The notes: generated from the letters alone by a model not told the origin. 64,000 nucleotides of DNA from Diadema setosum (GCF_964275005.1 NC_092685.1:12506913-12570912); one strand, 5' to 3'. Counted from the first letter of the stretch, positions 1-11,639 are shown. Made by a program: numbers and translations.

Positions 1-580
1 ATGTGCTTAAAGGACAAGTCCACCTTCATATACATGTGGTTTGAGTGAATGCAGCAATATTAGTAGAACACATCAGTGAACGTTTGGGGAAAATCTGACA
101 ATCCATTCATAAGGTATGAAATTTTAAAGTATCTGTGCAGTCGCTGCTGGATGAGAAGACTACTACAGTGTATGATATAACATGTGTACAACGATATAAG
201 AAAAATATAGAGAGAATTTTACAAAATGTTACTTTTTGAAAAAAAAAAGTGTACATTTCCTCAACTTGTCACTGACATATTTTTAGGGTAATATTATTGC
301 CCTTACCTTCTGAAAGAGGGAAGCCAAGTGACCTCTTATTAAGCGAGAAAAGTGAAAATATGTTGAATTTTCTCTATATTTTCTTTATAAGGTTGTACAC
401 ATGTGACATCACAAGCTGTAGTAGTCTTCTCATCCAGCAGTGACTACGCAGAAACTTCAAAAATTCATAATTTTTGAACGGATTTTCCAATTTTCCTCAA
501 ACTCTCAATGATGTTTTCTACTAATATTGCTGCATTCACTGAACTCACATGTCTATGAAGGTGGACTTGCCCTTTTCTCA
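1..580. mobile_element. Foldback (long inverted repeat) element, copy 1
   Basis: The two arms, about 9-225 and 360-576, are imperfect reverse complements. For example AAGTCCACCTTCATA near 16-30 pairs with its complement near 552-567, and the block around 150-185 pairs with 405-440. The centre (226-359) is unpaired and AT-rich. No coding frame is visible, so this is a non-autonomous element. A diverged relative with the same arm order lies at 21545-22130. The left end may be cut by the window edge. It lies in the CCS intron or upstream of the visible exons. Confidence 0.75.
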
Positions 581-1238
581 CTTTCTATAAATATGACATC
601 ATTAAATGGAATATACATTGTATTACAAGTGATGTTTCTGGCACCAAAATGAAGTTTATGCCTGTGACTCCATTGAAAGTATAGTTGCTTGACTTGAGGT
701 GCCCATTGGAAGTCATATAAAAAATTAATGTTATCAAAGATTCAAATATTTGTTACTCATTTCTTCTGAGATGAAGTTGTTGCAGGTTTGTGACTTTCCT
801 TGTTAATGTTTCATATGACACTGGAATTAATTTGATCGCACATATGCAATAGTACAGAATAATATGTTATTTAAATGTTTCTCATTTCTCCATTATGACA
901 AGTTTCTTAAGATGGTATAACTGATTTTGCCCTATATTTTGACTTTGTCTCCCCATCTTGAATGTCAGCTGTATTCCTGCAGATATGAAACACATTCACA
1001 TTTGTGGACTGTGACAAAGTTTTATAGCTCCATGCCGATTTTTCAGTGAGAGAGAGAAAATGGCTATGTTCTTTGAACTTTTAACCAAATGTCAAGCCAA
1101 AGTAGAAGATTGTCTGAGCAAATTTTGAATCTGACCTTCAGTGTAATGCTGTGCTTACCTGTTTGGTAATGGTTGGTTTAAGAAGGATTGCTTGCCTGAA
1201 TGTGTTGATGGTCATCTTCCTTTTCTCTTGCATTCTAG
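581..1238 (+). other. CCS intron sequence, no further exon seen
   Basis: AT-rich non-coding sequence between the foldback element and the first visible CCS exon. I searched for the expected preceding CCS exon (the Cys/His-rich SOD-like metal loop) and did not find it, so that exon probably lies left of the window. The stretch ends in a good polypyrimidine tract and AG at 1237-1238. Confidence 0.6.
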
Positions 1239-2288
1239 TTGACAGGAGACCTTGGTGTCATAACTGCAGAAAGCAACGGTCGTTCATTGTTCAGGATGGA
1301 GAACTCTCGAGTCAAGGTGGGCACATTGTAGACAACCTCAGTTGATGCCTTTAGATAGGAAGCACTGAGTTGGGTAATGAAGACCTGCTGCCTGTTTCAT
1401 AAAGCTGTTCGTAAAGTTACGAACAACTTACGAGCGACTGGTGATCAGTTCTGATGTGCTATACTTATCAGAATTTCCATAATTCAGCACAAGAACTGAT
1501 CACCAGTCTCTCGTAAGTTGTTGGTAACTTTACGAACAGCTTTATGAAACACCCCCCTGGTGATATCACACTCTAACAACCATATATTGTGGTGTCGCAT
1601 TGATTTGCAAGTTGGTTTGTCTTTAATGATGAAGATGCAAATTATCATATTTACCCTGTATTCTTCCATATGCACCATGAGCTATAATCAAGCAGATCGA
1701 AAACGCACACTATAGATCTCTTCTTCATGTAATTGTCACTGTTGTTATTATCATTATCATCGTTATTAGTAATAGGAGTAGTAGTGGTAATGTTATTATG
1801 ATGATGATGATGATGATGTGGATGATGACAATGATGGTCATCATTATTATGATTATTGTGATCATCATCATAACCATCTCCATTTTCATTTCATCATCTT
1901 CATCATTGCTTTCCCTGACAAAAGGGTGCATCGAAATGTTTCACAGTTTTGTTTGTTTTGTTTTGGTGTTGGTTTTTTTTTTTTTTTATGCCAGCAGCCT
2001 TTGTTGCTATTAACAACAGGAATGAAAAGCGTTAAGAGGCTCATTGTAGCTTAGAACTGATGACTAGCAGAAAATAAACCATAGTTCCACCATACACCCA
2101 TACAATTTGCGTATCTGTTCCCGCAGGTATGGGATATCATTGGACGTTCCCTGGTTGTAGGAGATCTGCCAGATGCCACATCCCAAATCAGTGCCAAATT
2201 TGGAGTTGGGTGAGTAAACCTCACACCCCTACATCCTGAAGTGATGGTATTGGAGCCAGAATATGAGTCAGAATAATAGAGCAAAAAG

Positions 2289-2339
<51 letters not shown>

Positions 2340-2923
2340 CTTTGAATGTTTTGAGTGTTTGAAAAATGTTTGTTTACTGTAGCTCAGTCCATGTTTCGCC
2401 TGTATCACCCTGCTGTGAAAGTCATTCTAAAATATTAGTGTGAGACTAATTTCTTTTTTTGTGAGTACATGTTAAGATGGCAAGATACCTCACATTTTAC
2501 CAATGGGTGAACTATTAGTATGACTTCTTGGTTGTTTGTTTTCTTTTTTAGTGATGTTATAAGCCAAAAATTTGTACATGAACATTGAATACAGGCTTCT
2601 ACTCACACTTAAGATTGGATGGATGTTGACAGGATTTGTTTTCCTGCTTTTTAAACACATTTTTGTTTGTTTTAGTTTTTTTGTTTTTTCTCAGTGTGCT
2701 CTGGGAAAAGACACTATTTTGATTATCCCCGAAGATGTTACCTATTTGTCTGTTTGTTTGTTTTAGGATTGCCTGTGGGATCATTGCCAGGTCTGCAGGA
2801 CTGTTTGAGAACACAAAAAAGATCTGCGCTTGTGATGGGGTGACCCTGTGGGATGAGAGGAACGTGCCAGTAGCCGGGAAAGCACGCAGTGAATTCATGA
2901 AGGCTAAAGCCAGTGCATTGTGA
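1239..2923 (+). CDS. CCS: Copper chaperone for superoxide dismutase (C-terminal exons only)
   Basis: Three coding exons join in phase: 1239-1316, 2127-2209 and 2767-2923, stop TGA at 2921-2923. They give the last 105 residues. All have GT-AG borders. The product starts [18 protein letters not shown], then [27 protein letters not shown] and [14 protein letters not shown], which match the SOD-like domain II and the C-terminal domain III of animal CCS. The CxC copper motif of domain III is present as C-A-C. CCS delivers Cu(I) to SOD1 in the cytosol and mitochondrial intermembrane space and forms its disulfide. The loop between GRSLVV and IACG is about ten residues shorter than in human CCS and has no counterpart of the SOD1 catalytic histidine, as expected for a chaperone. 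The first exon begins at the position equivalent to the start of SOD1 exon 4. The N-terminal Atx1-like domain lies outside the window. Confidence 0.95.
1391..1552. mobile_element. Palindromic MITE in CCS intron
   Basis: A long inverted repeat: GTTTCATAAAGCTGTTCGTA at about 1394 is mirrored by its complement ending near 1550, and ACTGGTGATCAGTTCT near 1437 is mirrored near 1493-1508. Arms of about 70 bp surround a loop of about 20 bp. The element has no coding capacity. Its sequence style (arms beginning TTTCATAAAGCTGTTCGTAA) is one I associate with common marine-invertebrate hairpin MITEs. Confidence 0.85.
1738..1920. repeat. (ATG/ATT/ATC)n trinucleotide-rich tract
   Basis: A degenerate trinucleotide microsatellite in the CCS intron. 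It creates artificial open frames of Met/Ile/Asp/His runs on both strands, which are not genes. Confidence 0.9.
2291..2332. repeat. (GT)n microsatellite
   Basis: About 21 GT units with one interruption, just downstream of the CCS exon ending at 2209. Confidence 0.95.
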
Positions 2924-3467
2924 TCTCTTCTTTGGTAATGGGGTTGATTGCAATAATGATTACTAATGGTGTACGCCCATTTTGAGATGGTATATTGATA
3001 TGCATATGTTTATTTTTTTTAGATTGTTGGTAACACTCATTTCCAACTTGCAATGCAGTGGTGTAATCATGGATATTCGGCTTGCAGCTATCATTGTGAG
3101 ATATGTAAAATTCTTTCTGTGTGGAATGGAATGATTACGATAACAGACTAAAGATGTTGCCGTAAGTCGCCTTTAAATAATTTTTTTTTTTTTTTTTTAG
3201 GCTTTCTACAATGCTGTAGAAGGTAAAAACATCCTATGGAAAAGAATGTTCTAAAAGATATAGAAATGACCTAAAATCTACAATGACATTCTCATACAGG
3301 AGTTGGGGATTAGTAGTTATGCTTAAAAAAGGTAACAAGAATTCAGAGTATGATCTAATTTGTATGTATATAGCATCCATCCATACGTTGTGACGTTCCA
3401 TGTTAACGAAATAACCTTGTTTTTTTATGTTTGTATATTTTTTGAAGTTAATCTTCATAATGATTTT
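2924..3467 (+). other. CCS 3' flank, presumed 3' UTR
   Basis: No gene seen. The sequence directly after the CCS stop is AT-rich, contains a T-run near 3180-3200, and runs into the Helentron-like element at 3468. I could not fix a polyadenylation site. Confidence 0.5.
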
Positions 3468-4807
3468 TATGCCTCCGCCACGAAGTGGTGCCGGAGGCAT
3501 TATGTTTTCGGGTTGTCCGTCCGTCCGTCCTTCCGTCCGTCCGTCCGTCCGTGCTAACGAGAGTATGCTTGTGTGGCTAGGAGAACAATAGTGCACAATA
3601 GATGGCCTTTATTCCGTCAGGCTTGTGTGGCTAAAATTTTTGCTTGTGTGTCTATTTTAACAAAAGGGAGAACAAAGGGGTAGACACACAAGTATATCAC
3701 CGTAAGGTTGTCCGTCCTTCCGTCCATAATGAATTTTGTGGACAGCGTAACTAAAAAACCTTTTGAGGTATCCTAATGAAACTTCGCATGTATGTGTATT
3801 AGGGGGTGAAGTTGTGCCTATCAACTTTTGGGTGCACATGCTCAAGGTCAAAGGTCAAAAGGTCAAGGTCAAATACGTAAAATAACAATTAAAAAAAAGT
3901 AAAAAAACAAATACTATTTCCACCATATCTATGCAATGCCTGAAGATATTTTCTTGAAACTTAGTGTATACATGTATTACCCAATTAAGATTCTTCGGTG
4001 AAAGTTTGGGGTCATGAGGTCAAAGGTCAAAGGTCAAAAGGTCAAGTAAAATATTAAAACTTATCCTTTTTTCTCTGTATCTTGGAAATTGTTCAAGGTA
4101 TCTTCATGGAACATAGTATATATACATGTACTGACCGGCAGTGAATATCTAGAGAATTTAGAGTTCATGGGTCAAAGGTCAAGGGCAACACTTCAAAATT
4201 GTACTATTTCCCTCATATTTATGCAATGCCAGCAGGATTATCTTTTTTTTTTTACACTTTGTGTATGCATGTATAACCTAATGGAGATTCTCTGGAAGCT
4301 TTCTTTTTTCTTCTTTTTTTTTTTTGTTTGCTCAAAGGTCAAAAGGTCAAAAATCAAGGGAAAGTGCTGAACTAACTTTTTCCTCCATATCTCAGAAGTG
4401 GCTCAAGTTATCTTGAAACTTACTACGTATTTATGCATGTTGTGCCTGACAGTGATTATCCTATGAATTTTAGGGTCAGAGGCCAGATGAAAATGGTAAC
4501 AATGAACTTTTCATTATAGAAATTGCACTTTTTCTCCATACCTTGAAAATTATTCAATGCATAAACTATGAATGGGTCAAAGTCAAGTTAAAGTCCTTAA
4601 ATCCCCAAGTACATGCTCTCCTATTCATCTAATTAAACCTAGGTCAAGGAAGATGAACATTCAACACATTTGTGACAAACTTGTCATTTTAATATTTTGC
4701 CAATTTTGTGAAAATGTAATCATACATTGTCTACATGTACTATAGACCTATTAGGAGAATCGTGCATTATGGCGGAGGCATACCAGTCGCCTTAGCGACA
4801 TTTCTAG
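3468..4807 (+). mobile_element. Helentron-like non-autonomous element, family 1, copy A
   Basis: The left end TGCCTCCGCCACGAAGTGG forms a hairpin with GGTGCCGGAGGC and is also complementary to TGGCGGAGGCA near 4770-4780, close to the right end. The right end is a small hairpin, GTCGC-CTTA-GCGAC, followed by ATTTCTAG and T. A subterminal inverted repeat, a 3' hairpin and a CTAG end without a symmetric outer TIR fit the Helitron/Helentron plan. The left part has tandem GTCC/CCGT units, then about a kilobase dotted with AGGTCA clusters. A stretch of about 150 bp at roughly 3552-3706, with its own GCTTGTGTG inverted motif, is absent from copy B and looks like a nested insertion. No ORF is credible. 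Confidence 0.75.
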
Positions 4808-5154
4808 TCCATATTAATAAGATAACCTTGATTTTTTATGTTTCTATATTACTTTTTAAAGTTAAGTAGAGATTTAGTTCAACATCTATCAAATACTTTT
4901 GGCAGTGTGGCAATGTTTCCATAAAGACTACCTGTAACTTGTTCTGAGTTTTAGAATGTGCTGATGGTTATACATTCTGTATCTCAATGATCAGAAATAG
5001 CGATAACCTGAAAATGGAAAATTAGCATATGCTAAACAGTAACAACTCAATATAGATGTACAGGCAAAGTTATCATCTCTTAAATTTGCTGTCTTACAGA
5101 CAAGAAGAATCTGTGATATGCTTTGTTATTTTTTCTAATAGTTTTTTAATCGGC
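4808..5154. other. Intergenic, nothing recognised
   Basis: AT-rich sequence with no exon, repeat arm or RNA gene that I can support. Confidence 0.5.
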
Positions 5155-5331
5155 TTACTGTAAAATGAGAAATGTTTGTGTGCATTTTAGTTTCGCAAGA
5201 GCCAAGATTCGCGAAATTAGAATGCACGCAAAAGTTCTCATCTACACTGTGTGCATTGAATGTTACAGGCAACTTGCGAAAATTTCATGCCGCAAAAAAG
5301 GCTGTCTCCAGTTCGCGAGAAAACTACAGTA
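5155..5331. mobile_element. TACTGTA-ended MITE with TTCGCGA motifs
   Basis: Begins TACTGTAAAATGAGAAAT and ends ACTACAGTA, with internal inverted TTCGCGA/TTCGCAA motifs. The same outer heptamer ends the elements at 7443, 35281, 49603, 58076, 58299 and 62924. A TA duplication at the ends would fit Tc1/mariner-type insertion. No coding capacity. Confidence 0.6.
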
Positions 5332-5602
5332 TATCTTTGTATGATTGTTCACATAGAATGTTTCCTTAGCTTTATATCTGGCTCAGTGCATTTTAAAAGT
5401 TGCTTGATAAAAATTTCCCAAATTCCTCTAATGAATCCTAGTCTTCCATGTTGTGAGATAAGATAATATGACAATGTCATTAGAATAAAGGTGATATAGT
5501 TCATTATTTCAAAACTTTACCATGCCCCATAAAACCATCAACATGGTGTGTGTAAATTCATATTCTGTTGTCACTAAGACATGCTTTGTTTTTCTTCTGT
5601 AG

Positions 5603-5660
5603 AGATGTAGTGCAGCATAAAAAGAAGAAGAAGAAAAAGAAATGTGCTTCTAGTAAGTAA
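5603..5660 (+). other. Possible Lys-rich alternative exon downstream of CCS
   Basis: A strong polypyrimidine tract and AG at 5601-5602 precede an open stretch encoding DVVQH, eight lysines, then CASSK and stop. The incoming phase fits the CCS exon ending at 2209, so it could act as an alternative last exon replacing the CxC domain. There is also a good donor (GTAAGT) at 5653, so it could instead be a 50-nt internal exon. This rests on splice-site shape and phase only. Confidence 0.2.
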
Positions 5661-5879
5661 GTTGTGCAAATTTGTTTAAGTTGTAAACATTCCAAACCAA
5701 TTCTATGGCATGAACACATTTGTAGCAATGATATAACCCATTGTCTGTCCCTTCCTACAATTATTGTGTCATTTCAGTAATACAATTTATCATTCAAATG
5801 CACTTCATGCTTGAACTCTGAATCATAGCCTGTACATTGTGTTTCCACATTTTGCTCCATTATGTAGGCGTTTTACGTA

Positions 5880-6312
5880 CAGTTCGACCTCGATTATCCG
5901 GCCTCCTTTTATCCGGGAATCTCTATTATCCAGACGCGTTCACGCAGTGAAGGACTCTTTTTTTTTCATCCAAAAATGGAGGAAAAACAGTGACTTTAAC
6001 ATCTTTTCATGGATCTATTTCACTAATTGCATAAGATGTGCATGATAGCTTTCTCAATATCTAATGAGGCAAAACATGTATGATTTTCACATCGTATACT
6101 TTATTTTTGTGAAGAAGAGACTACAATTTTGCGCAGGCTAGCATAGATTACACCACCGTTGCAGGGTACGCTACCTGCCTAGCTGCCAGTGCACTGGGAC
6201 GGCAGCTTGGACAGCAGCTATATACATTAACATTGTGTCTCCCATACCCGGCCAATTCGCTTATCCGGATGAGCGCCGGTCCCGACATGGCCGGATAATC
6301 GAGGTCGAACTG
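5880..6312. mobile_element. pogo/Tigger-like MITE
   Basis: Terminal inverted repeats of about 22 bp begin CAGTTCGACCTCGATTATCC and end with the complement. They are flanked exactly by TA on both sides (5878-5879 and 6313-6314). CAGT termini, the CCTCGATTATCCGG core and TA duplications are typical of pogo/Tigger Tc1-mariner elements. The internal 390 bp has no transposase frame. Confidence 0.88.
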
Positions 6313-6960
6313 TAGTTAATGTAAGTTTGATGAGATTATGAAATCTTGTGAGTGTCAGTGGTCTCATTTACCACTTTCATATGTTGGCATGGTCTTTTTC
6401 TGCCCATGTTAAAGAATAATAACAAGGAGTGATGACCTCATTGTTAGTCGTGTCCATGGGATGTCATATTTAATACAATGTGATGGATGACATATAGAAC
6501 TCTTACTTTATGATTGGGGACCAAGATATATCACGTGATGTCTATAAAAGGTATCCTCTTAGTGCACCTACAGTCTATGTTTCCATGATGGGAAACCAGT
6601 TGGAAGTATTGAGATAGCCTACAATGATCTAGCATTCAATCAGATTTAGAGTCATACCTTCAGCCAATGATGTTGCCATCCCGCACAGGTGGTACCCTGT
6701 GCTTGATTAACCACAACTGGCCTCAGTAGGTGTAACCAATGGCTTTGATTTACAAGCCAGTTGAAGATGCTGAAGTTCATTCCATGAGACCAGTTTTGTA
6801 TTCTGTCTATAGCTGCTGTGGTATAAACATTTTCAGTCTTTATCAATGCAGATGTTGATGTACATTGTATATGTATCAGGCATTGGCTTACTGAAGTTTC
6901 ATTTGTTTCAGTTCTTGACATTGAAAATTTATATGACAATTTACCACACTAAAGCTACTT
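6313..6960. other. Intergenic, nothing recognised
   Basis: No supported exon or repeat. The one longer minus-strand open frame here has no family resemblance. Confidence 0.5.
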
Positions 6961-7207
6961 TGCCCTACTTTGGCAACAGGAAGCAAGTGACATACCATCC
7001 ATATTTGAGTTATTGATGTTTTCATATTTCACCTAATGTGTTCTTCTTCCAAACCAAATTTTATGCCTAAACACTCATCCTGCGTAGAGATATGTAAGGT
7101 AATACATCATGATATTCCATTAATGTCAGTGCAAATGACAGACACATTTTGCTCTCTTACAAGAAATGTCACTTTTGTCACTTGCTTCCTTTTGTCAAAG
7201 TAGGGCA
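6961..7207. mobile_element. Hairpin MITE ending TGCCCTACTTTG
   Basis: The left arm TGCCCTACTTTGGCAACAGG with AAGCAAGTGACA is mirrored at 7175-7207 as TGTCACTTGCTTCC and CAAAGTAGGGCA. The loop is about 180 bp and non-coding. A second copy begins at about 63957 and runs off the right edge. Confidence 0.8.
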
Positions 7208-7442
7208 GTACTGTATGTGATAGCTGTCCAGTTCACACTCAGAGTGTGATTGAGGTACATGTAGTATGTGTAGCATCAAGTTGTGTTTTTATGTACATGT
7301 ATGTCTGCTTTTAACTGTCATTGTCTTAATACAGATCACAAACCCTGTGGATTATGACTTTGAATACAGATGTGATTTGACAAATATTTGGCTTGTATTC
7401 TGTTCTTGATTATAACTGTTTTAATGCAGCTATATTGTCTAA

Positions 7443-7662
7443 TACTGTAAAAGTGGATATTTTTTGAGTGAGTAATTTTTTTTTTTTTTTTTTGCACATG
7501 ACTGGGTAAGATGAATTTTGCATCTTTTAAATTCAGCAGAATCAGGTCCTTATTTACTGGACATATTATGGCATGCAAAAATATTTGTGTGTTTTTATTT
7601 TTTGCTCTAGCTTCTTGTTGCGCAAAAAATTCCACTCGGTGACAATTTCCACTTTTGGAGTG
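7443..7662. mobile_element. TACTGTAAAAGTGGATAT-family MITE, copy 1
   Basis: Starts TACTGTAAAAGTGGATAT and ends TTTCCACTTTTGGAG, an imperfect TIR. It shares the internal order (ATGAATTTTGCAT, AATTCAGCAGAATCA) with copies at 35281-35485 and 62924-63138. The minus-strand open frame across it is a by-product. Confidence 0.8.
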
Positions 7663-8102
7663 ATTAGTATCATCCTTGCAAAAATGCATGAAAACAAATC
7701 AGTACTATGGTTATTATGATACAGTGTTCTGAGAACCTGCACCATTGGCTAGAAGTGATGGATTGTGAAAAATCACATTAAATTTAGGTAAACTGATTTT
7801 CGGTGAAGCGATGTGTGGTTATTTGATTGTATTATGTCAATGGTTTGTTGAAAGAAACAGTGATAAATAGAAGATACACGGTAGAGTGATAGATAGGTTA
7901 TAGAAGGATAGGTTATAGAAGATGAAAGTTGGATAGAGGAATGGTTAGATAGGTTGATGGATTGATTGATAGATGGATGGATTAATATTTTTGTTCTTTA
8001 TTTATGATTCATAGTATCTATCGTTGGGATTTTGATCCTGTAATCTCCTAGCTTATCCCTGGCGATATTTCATTAAAAACAAACATGACAGCAAAATGTA
8101 TG
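7663..8102. other. Intergenic with GATA/GGAT-like simple repeat
   Basis: Mostly unrecognised AT-rich sequence. 7861-7990 is a degenerate (GATA/GGAT)n tract with repeated GGTTATAGAAG units. Confidence 0.55.
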
Positions 8103-8103
8103 A

Positions 8104-8220
8104 CAAGAGCAGGGCTAGAAAACTGAAAAGAAAAAATCATGTACACGTAACCTTCAAGATCTACCTTTGCTTAAGTGTACACGACTTTTTTTTTTTCAGT
8201 TTACTAGCCCTACTCTTGAG
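8104..8220. mobile_element. Small hairpin element
   Basis: CAAGAGCAGGGCTAGAAAAC with CATGTACACG is mirrored by GTGTACACG and GTTTACTAGCCCTACTCTTG. Arms are about 45 bp around a loop of about 30 bp. Non-coding. Confidence 0.7.
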
Positions 8221-8725
8221 GTAAGAAGTAAAAACTATTGTGTGGGTTTACAGATAGGTGTTAACTCCACAGAAACGATATCATGTGAGCTTTGGTAAAT
8301 GTACAAATTTGACGTCGAGATGGTCGTAAAGGGAGACATGAAGTCAATTTTCCAAACGTAAATTCACAGCTAATGTTGATAGTGGTTCAATGGAGGACCT
8401 GCTGTCACAGCTCTATGGCAGTAACGCATGTTGCTTGTATCTACGATCCTAGTACTTTTCCTCAAGATAGAGAAAAGATTAAATTTAAAAAGATTCGTTT
8501 ACGTCATCTATCGTGTGACCAAGCAAATTTGCTTTATTTCAAAAAACAATGCAAAACAAAACAAAGCAAACCAATGCAGCTTGATACTCTTCCTTCGAGA
8601 TGGTATTCATAAAAGCGTTTACAAAATGAGCATAAACAAATATACACACGTATATCATAACATCACGAAAGTGTTTCTGTTTCCTTTTATTTCTGGCCTC
8701 TCCATGTCTTTCTCTTTTCTTTTTT

Positions 8726-10010
8726 TATGCCTCCGCCACGAAGTGGTGCCGGAGGCATTATGTTTTCGGGTTGTCCGTCCGTCCGTCCTTCCGTCCGTCC
8801 GTAATGAATTTTGTGGACAAGGTAACTATCAAAACCTGTTGAGGTATCCTAATGAAACTTGGCATGTATGTGTATTAGGGGGTGAAGTTGTGCCTATCAA
8901 CTTTTGGGTGCACATGCTCAAGGTCAAAGGTCAAAAGGTCAAGGTCAAATACATAAAATTTCACTATTTCCACCATATCTATTGAATGCCTGAAGATATT
9001 TTCTTGAAACTTAGTGTTTACATGTATTACCCAATTAAGACTCTCTGGTGAAAGTTTGGGTCATGAGGTCAAAGGTCAAAAGGTCAGGGTCAAATACATA
9101 AAATTTCACTATTTCCACCATATCTATTGAATGCCTGAAGATATTTTCTTGAAACTTAGTGTATACATGTATTACCCAATTAAGATTCTCTGGTGAAAGT
9201 TTGGGTCATGAGGTCAAAGGTCAAAAGGTCAAGTAAAAATATTAAAACTTCTTTTTTTTCTCCATACCTTGGAAAATTGTTCAAGGTATCTTCATGGAAC
9301 ATAGTATATACATATACTGACTGGAAGTGATTATCTAGAGAATGTAGGGTTCATGGGGTCAAAGGTCAGGGGTCAAAGGTCAAGTGCAACACTTCAAATT
9401 TTTACTTTTTCCCTCCTATCATGCAATGCCAGCAGGGCTATTTTTTTTACACTTGGTGTATGCATACATGTGTAACCTAATAGAAATTCTCTGGAAAGTT
9501 TTTTTTTTTTCTTCTTTTTTTGCCTCAAAGGTCAAAAGGTCAAAGATCAAGTGAAAGTGCTGAACTAACTTTTTCCTCCATATCTCGGAAGTGGCTCAAG
9601 TTATCTTGAAACTTAGTACATATTATGCATGTTCTACCTGAAAGTGATTATCTTATGAATTTTAGGGTCAAGGGCCAGATGAAAATGTTAACAATTTACT
9701 ATTCAATTCAGAAATTGCACTTTTTCTCCACACCTGTACCTTGAAAATTACTCAATGCCTAAATGTATGAATGGGTCAAAGTCGAGTTAAAGTCCTTAAA
9801 TCCCTAGATACATGCTCTCCTATTCATCCAATTAAACCTAGGTCAAGGAAGGTGAACATTCAACACATTTGTGACAAACTTGTCATTTCAATATTTTGCC
9901 AATTTTGTGAAAATGTAATCACACATTGTCCACATGTACTATCTAGACCTATTGGGAAAATCATGCATTATGGCGGAGGCATACCAGTCGCCAAAGCGAC
10001 ATTTCTAGTT
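8726..10010 (+). mobile_element. Helentron-like non-autonomous element, family 1, copy B
   Basis: A full copy of the element at 3468-4807 without its nested insertion. It has the same left hairpin (GCCTCCGCCACGAAGTGGTG), the subterminal TGGCGGAGGCA near 9970-9980, the terminal hairpin GTCGC-CAAA-GCGAC, and the CTAG end followed by T. An internal segment with the AGGTCA clusters is duplicated in tandem (about 8895-9080 and 9080-9220), which copy A lacks. No coding frame. Confidence 0.78.
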
Positions 10011-11639
10011 TTTCTTTTTTTTTTTTTTTTTTGGGGGGGGGGGGGATCGGACTAAAATGGGCCACCAGTGGAAAAAAAAGGTTGCGTCAAGCCCTGATAT
10101 ATTATGATATACACTTATTCACATTGTTGAAAAGAGTATAATGTGCTTCTCTCGATTTTTGCAAGTAGTGCAAACTGCAGACAAAAATGCAGAGGGTCTG
10201 CCCAGAGATTAATAAAGACCTGTCTATTTTTGTAAAGAAACACGATGATAATCATTTTGTTCTTTTTTTTTTCTTTCAATCGATCTGGCGCCACCGTAAA
10301 AATAGATAATCTGTTGACGAACGCCGAGTAGACGAACGCACCGCCCTCCAAGTGCTAGTTTGCAAGTATAATTGTCCATTCGCTCGAGTAACAATTCCTG
10401 CTGAGAGTATTCCTGTTTCTATTAGACAGTGCGCTGTATAATAATTATGTCTGTGTGCGCTCTGCTTACGTCAAGTGAAGTAGCCGAGAGAGGCGGAGTG
10501 GAGAGATATGTCAACATATGCCGCAATCAATGATCCTGAGCACGAATCTGCTTGTGTGAGAAGCTATCTTGAGTCTGTCCAAACAGTAAACGATTTTATC
10601 CTCCCTAGAACAGAGACAAAAAAGGATTTTCCAGAATGGTCATAATTATCTTTCGGTGTATGAATTTGGACTGTGCAACTTTAAAACTTGAAGATTGTTG
10701 GATTAGTATGATAATCCAATGTTCAGAGGAAAACCTTGTTCCCTCCGTTTAAAGATATTGCTCTTGGATGAGAATGTCAAAGCGAAGAAAAGTCTATCCA
10801 ACTATCTGTCTGTCTATCTATCTTTCTATCTATTTTTTCTATCTACTGTAACTTTCTACCTTCCTATCTTCCTATCTATCTCTCTGCCATTCTGCCACTG
10901 TATGCATACTTCACTTTCTCTCTTCCTCTCTTTCCATCTCTCGCTCCCTTTCTCACTTGTTGATTTTTAATCAATTTGCGCAATTGTTCCACATCCCTGC
11001 TTGCATGAACAAAAGGTAGGTATAACCTGTAAGTGCAGCAAAGAACCGGTGGACATGTTATTGTGACCTCGAGATTCGCCTCTCGGCTTTTCACCTTTCC
11101 TACATATCGTTGTTGCCTCGTTTATTTTGTTATTTTGTAGTCACCATCCACCCGAATCTCATCCCTTTATCTGTCGGTTTTACTTTATCTTCAACTGAGT
11201 GAAAGCGTGCATTTTGCATCCTTTCACCCGATTCTTTTTAATTGTCCACTATTACTTTTCTTTTTGCATCTAAATGCTGGTAAGAAACATTATTATTGTA
11301 ATCACCTATTTCTTTCAAACTTACCACTAAAACCAATTCATAAACTGCCTTGGAGGCATTCAAGTCATTTCCATAACAATCATAGAAATTACGTAACATT
11401 AGCACGGGGTTGTGCTTATCCATCTGCATTCTAGAGTGTTCAAAGAACACGTGAGAAATTATACTTACCAGAATCAGTGGCGATTCATAAAGTTTGATGG
11501 ATTACACACATCACTTTTGTTTCTTGAGTTTTACCTGTTTCCTTGAAATGAAGGGGGTGGTTTTCTCTGCACCAAACAAAATCTGTTAACAGCAGTTTAA
11601 ATTTAACGTGGTTACGGTACGTACAGTAATACAATAATG
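10011..11639. other. Intergenic; poly(T)-poly(G) tract and (CTAT)n
   Basis: 10014-10046 is a T-run switching directly to a G-run. 10795-10905 is a degenerate (CTAT/CTGT)n tract. Otherwise nothing recognisable, and no exon could be supported. Confidence 0.6.

Noticed and set aside
1725-2054. Overlapping open frames with Met/Ile/His runs on both strands
   Set aside because: Produced by an ATG/ATT/ATC microsatellite.
7336-7689. 117-codon minus-strand frame
   Set aside because: It covers a MITE and a T-run giving a poly-Lys stretch; not a gene.
8428-8985. 185-codon plus-strand open frame
   Set aside because: It runs into the left end of the Helentron-like element and has no domain or codon bias.
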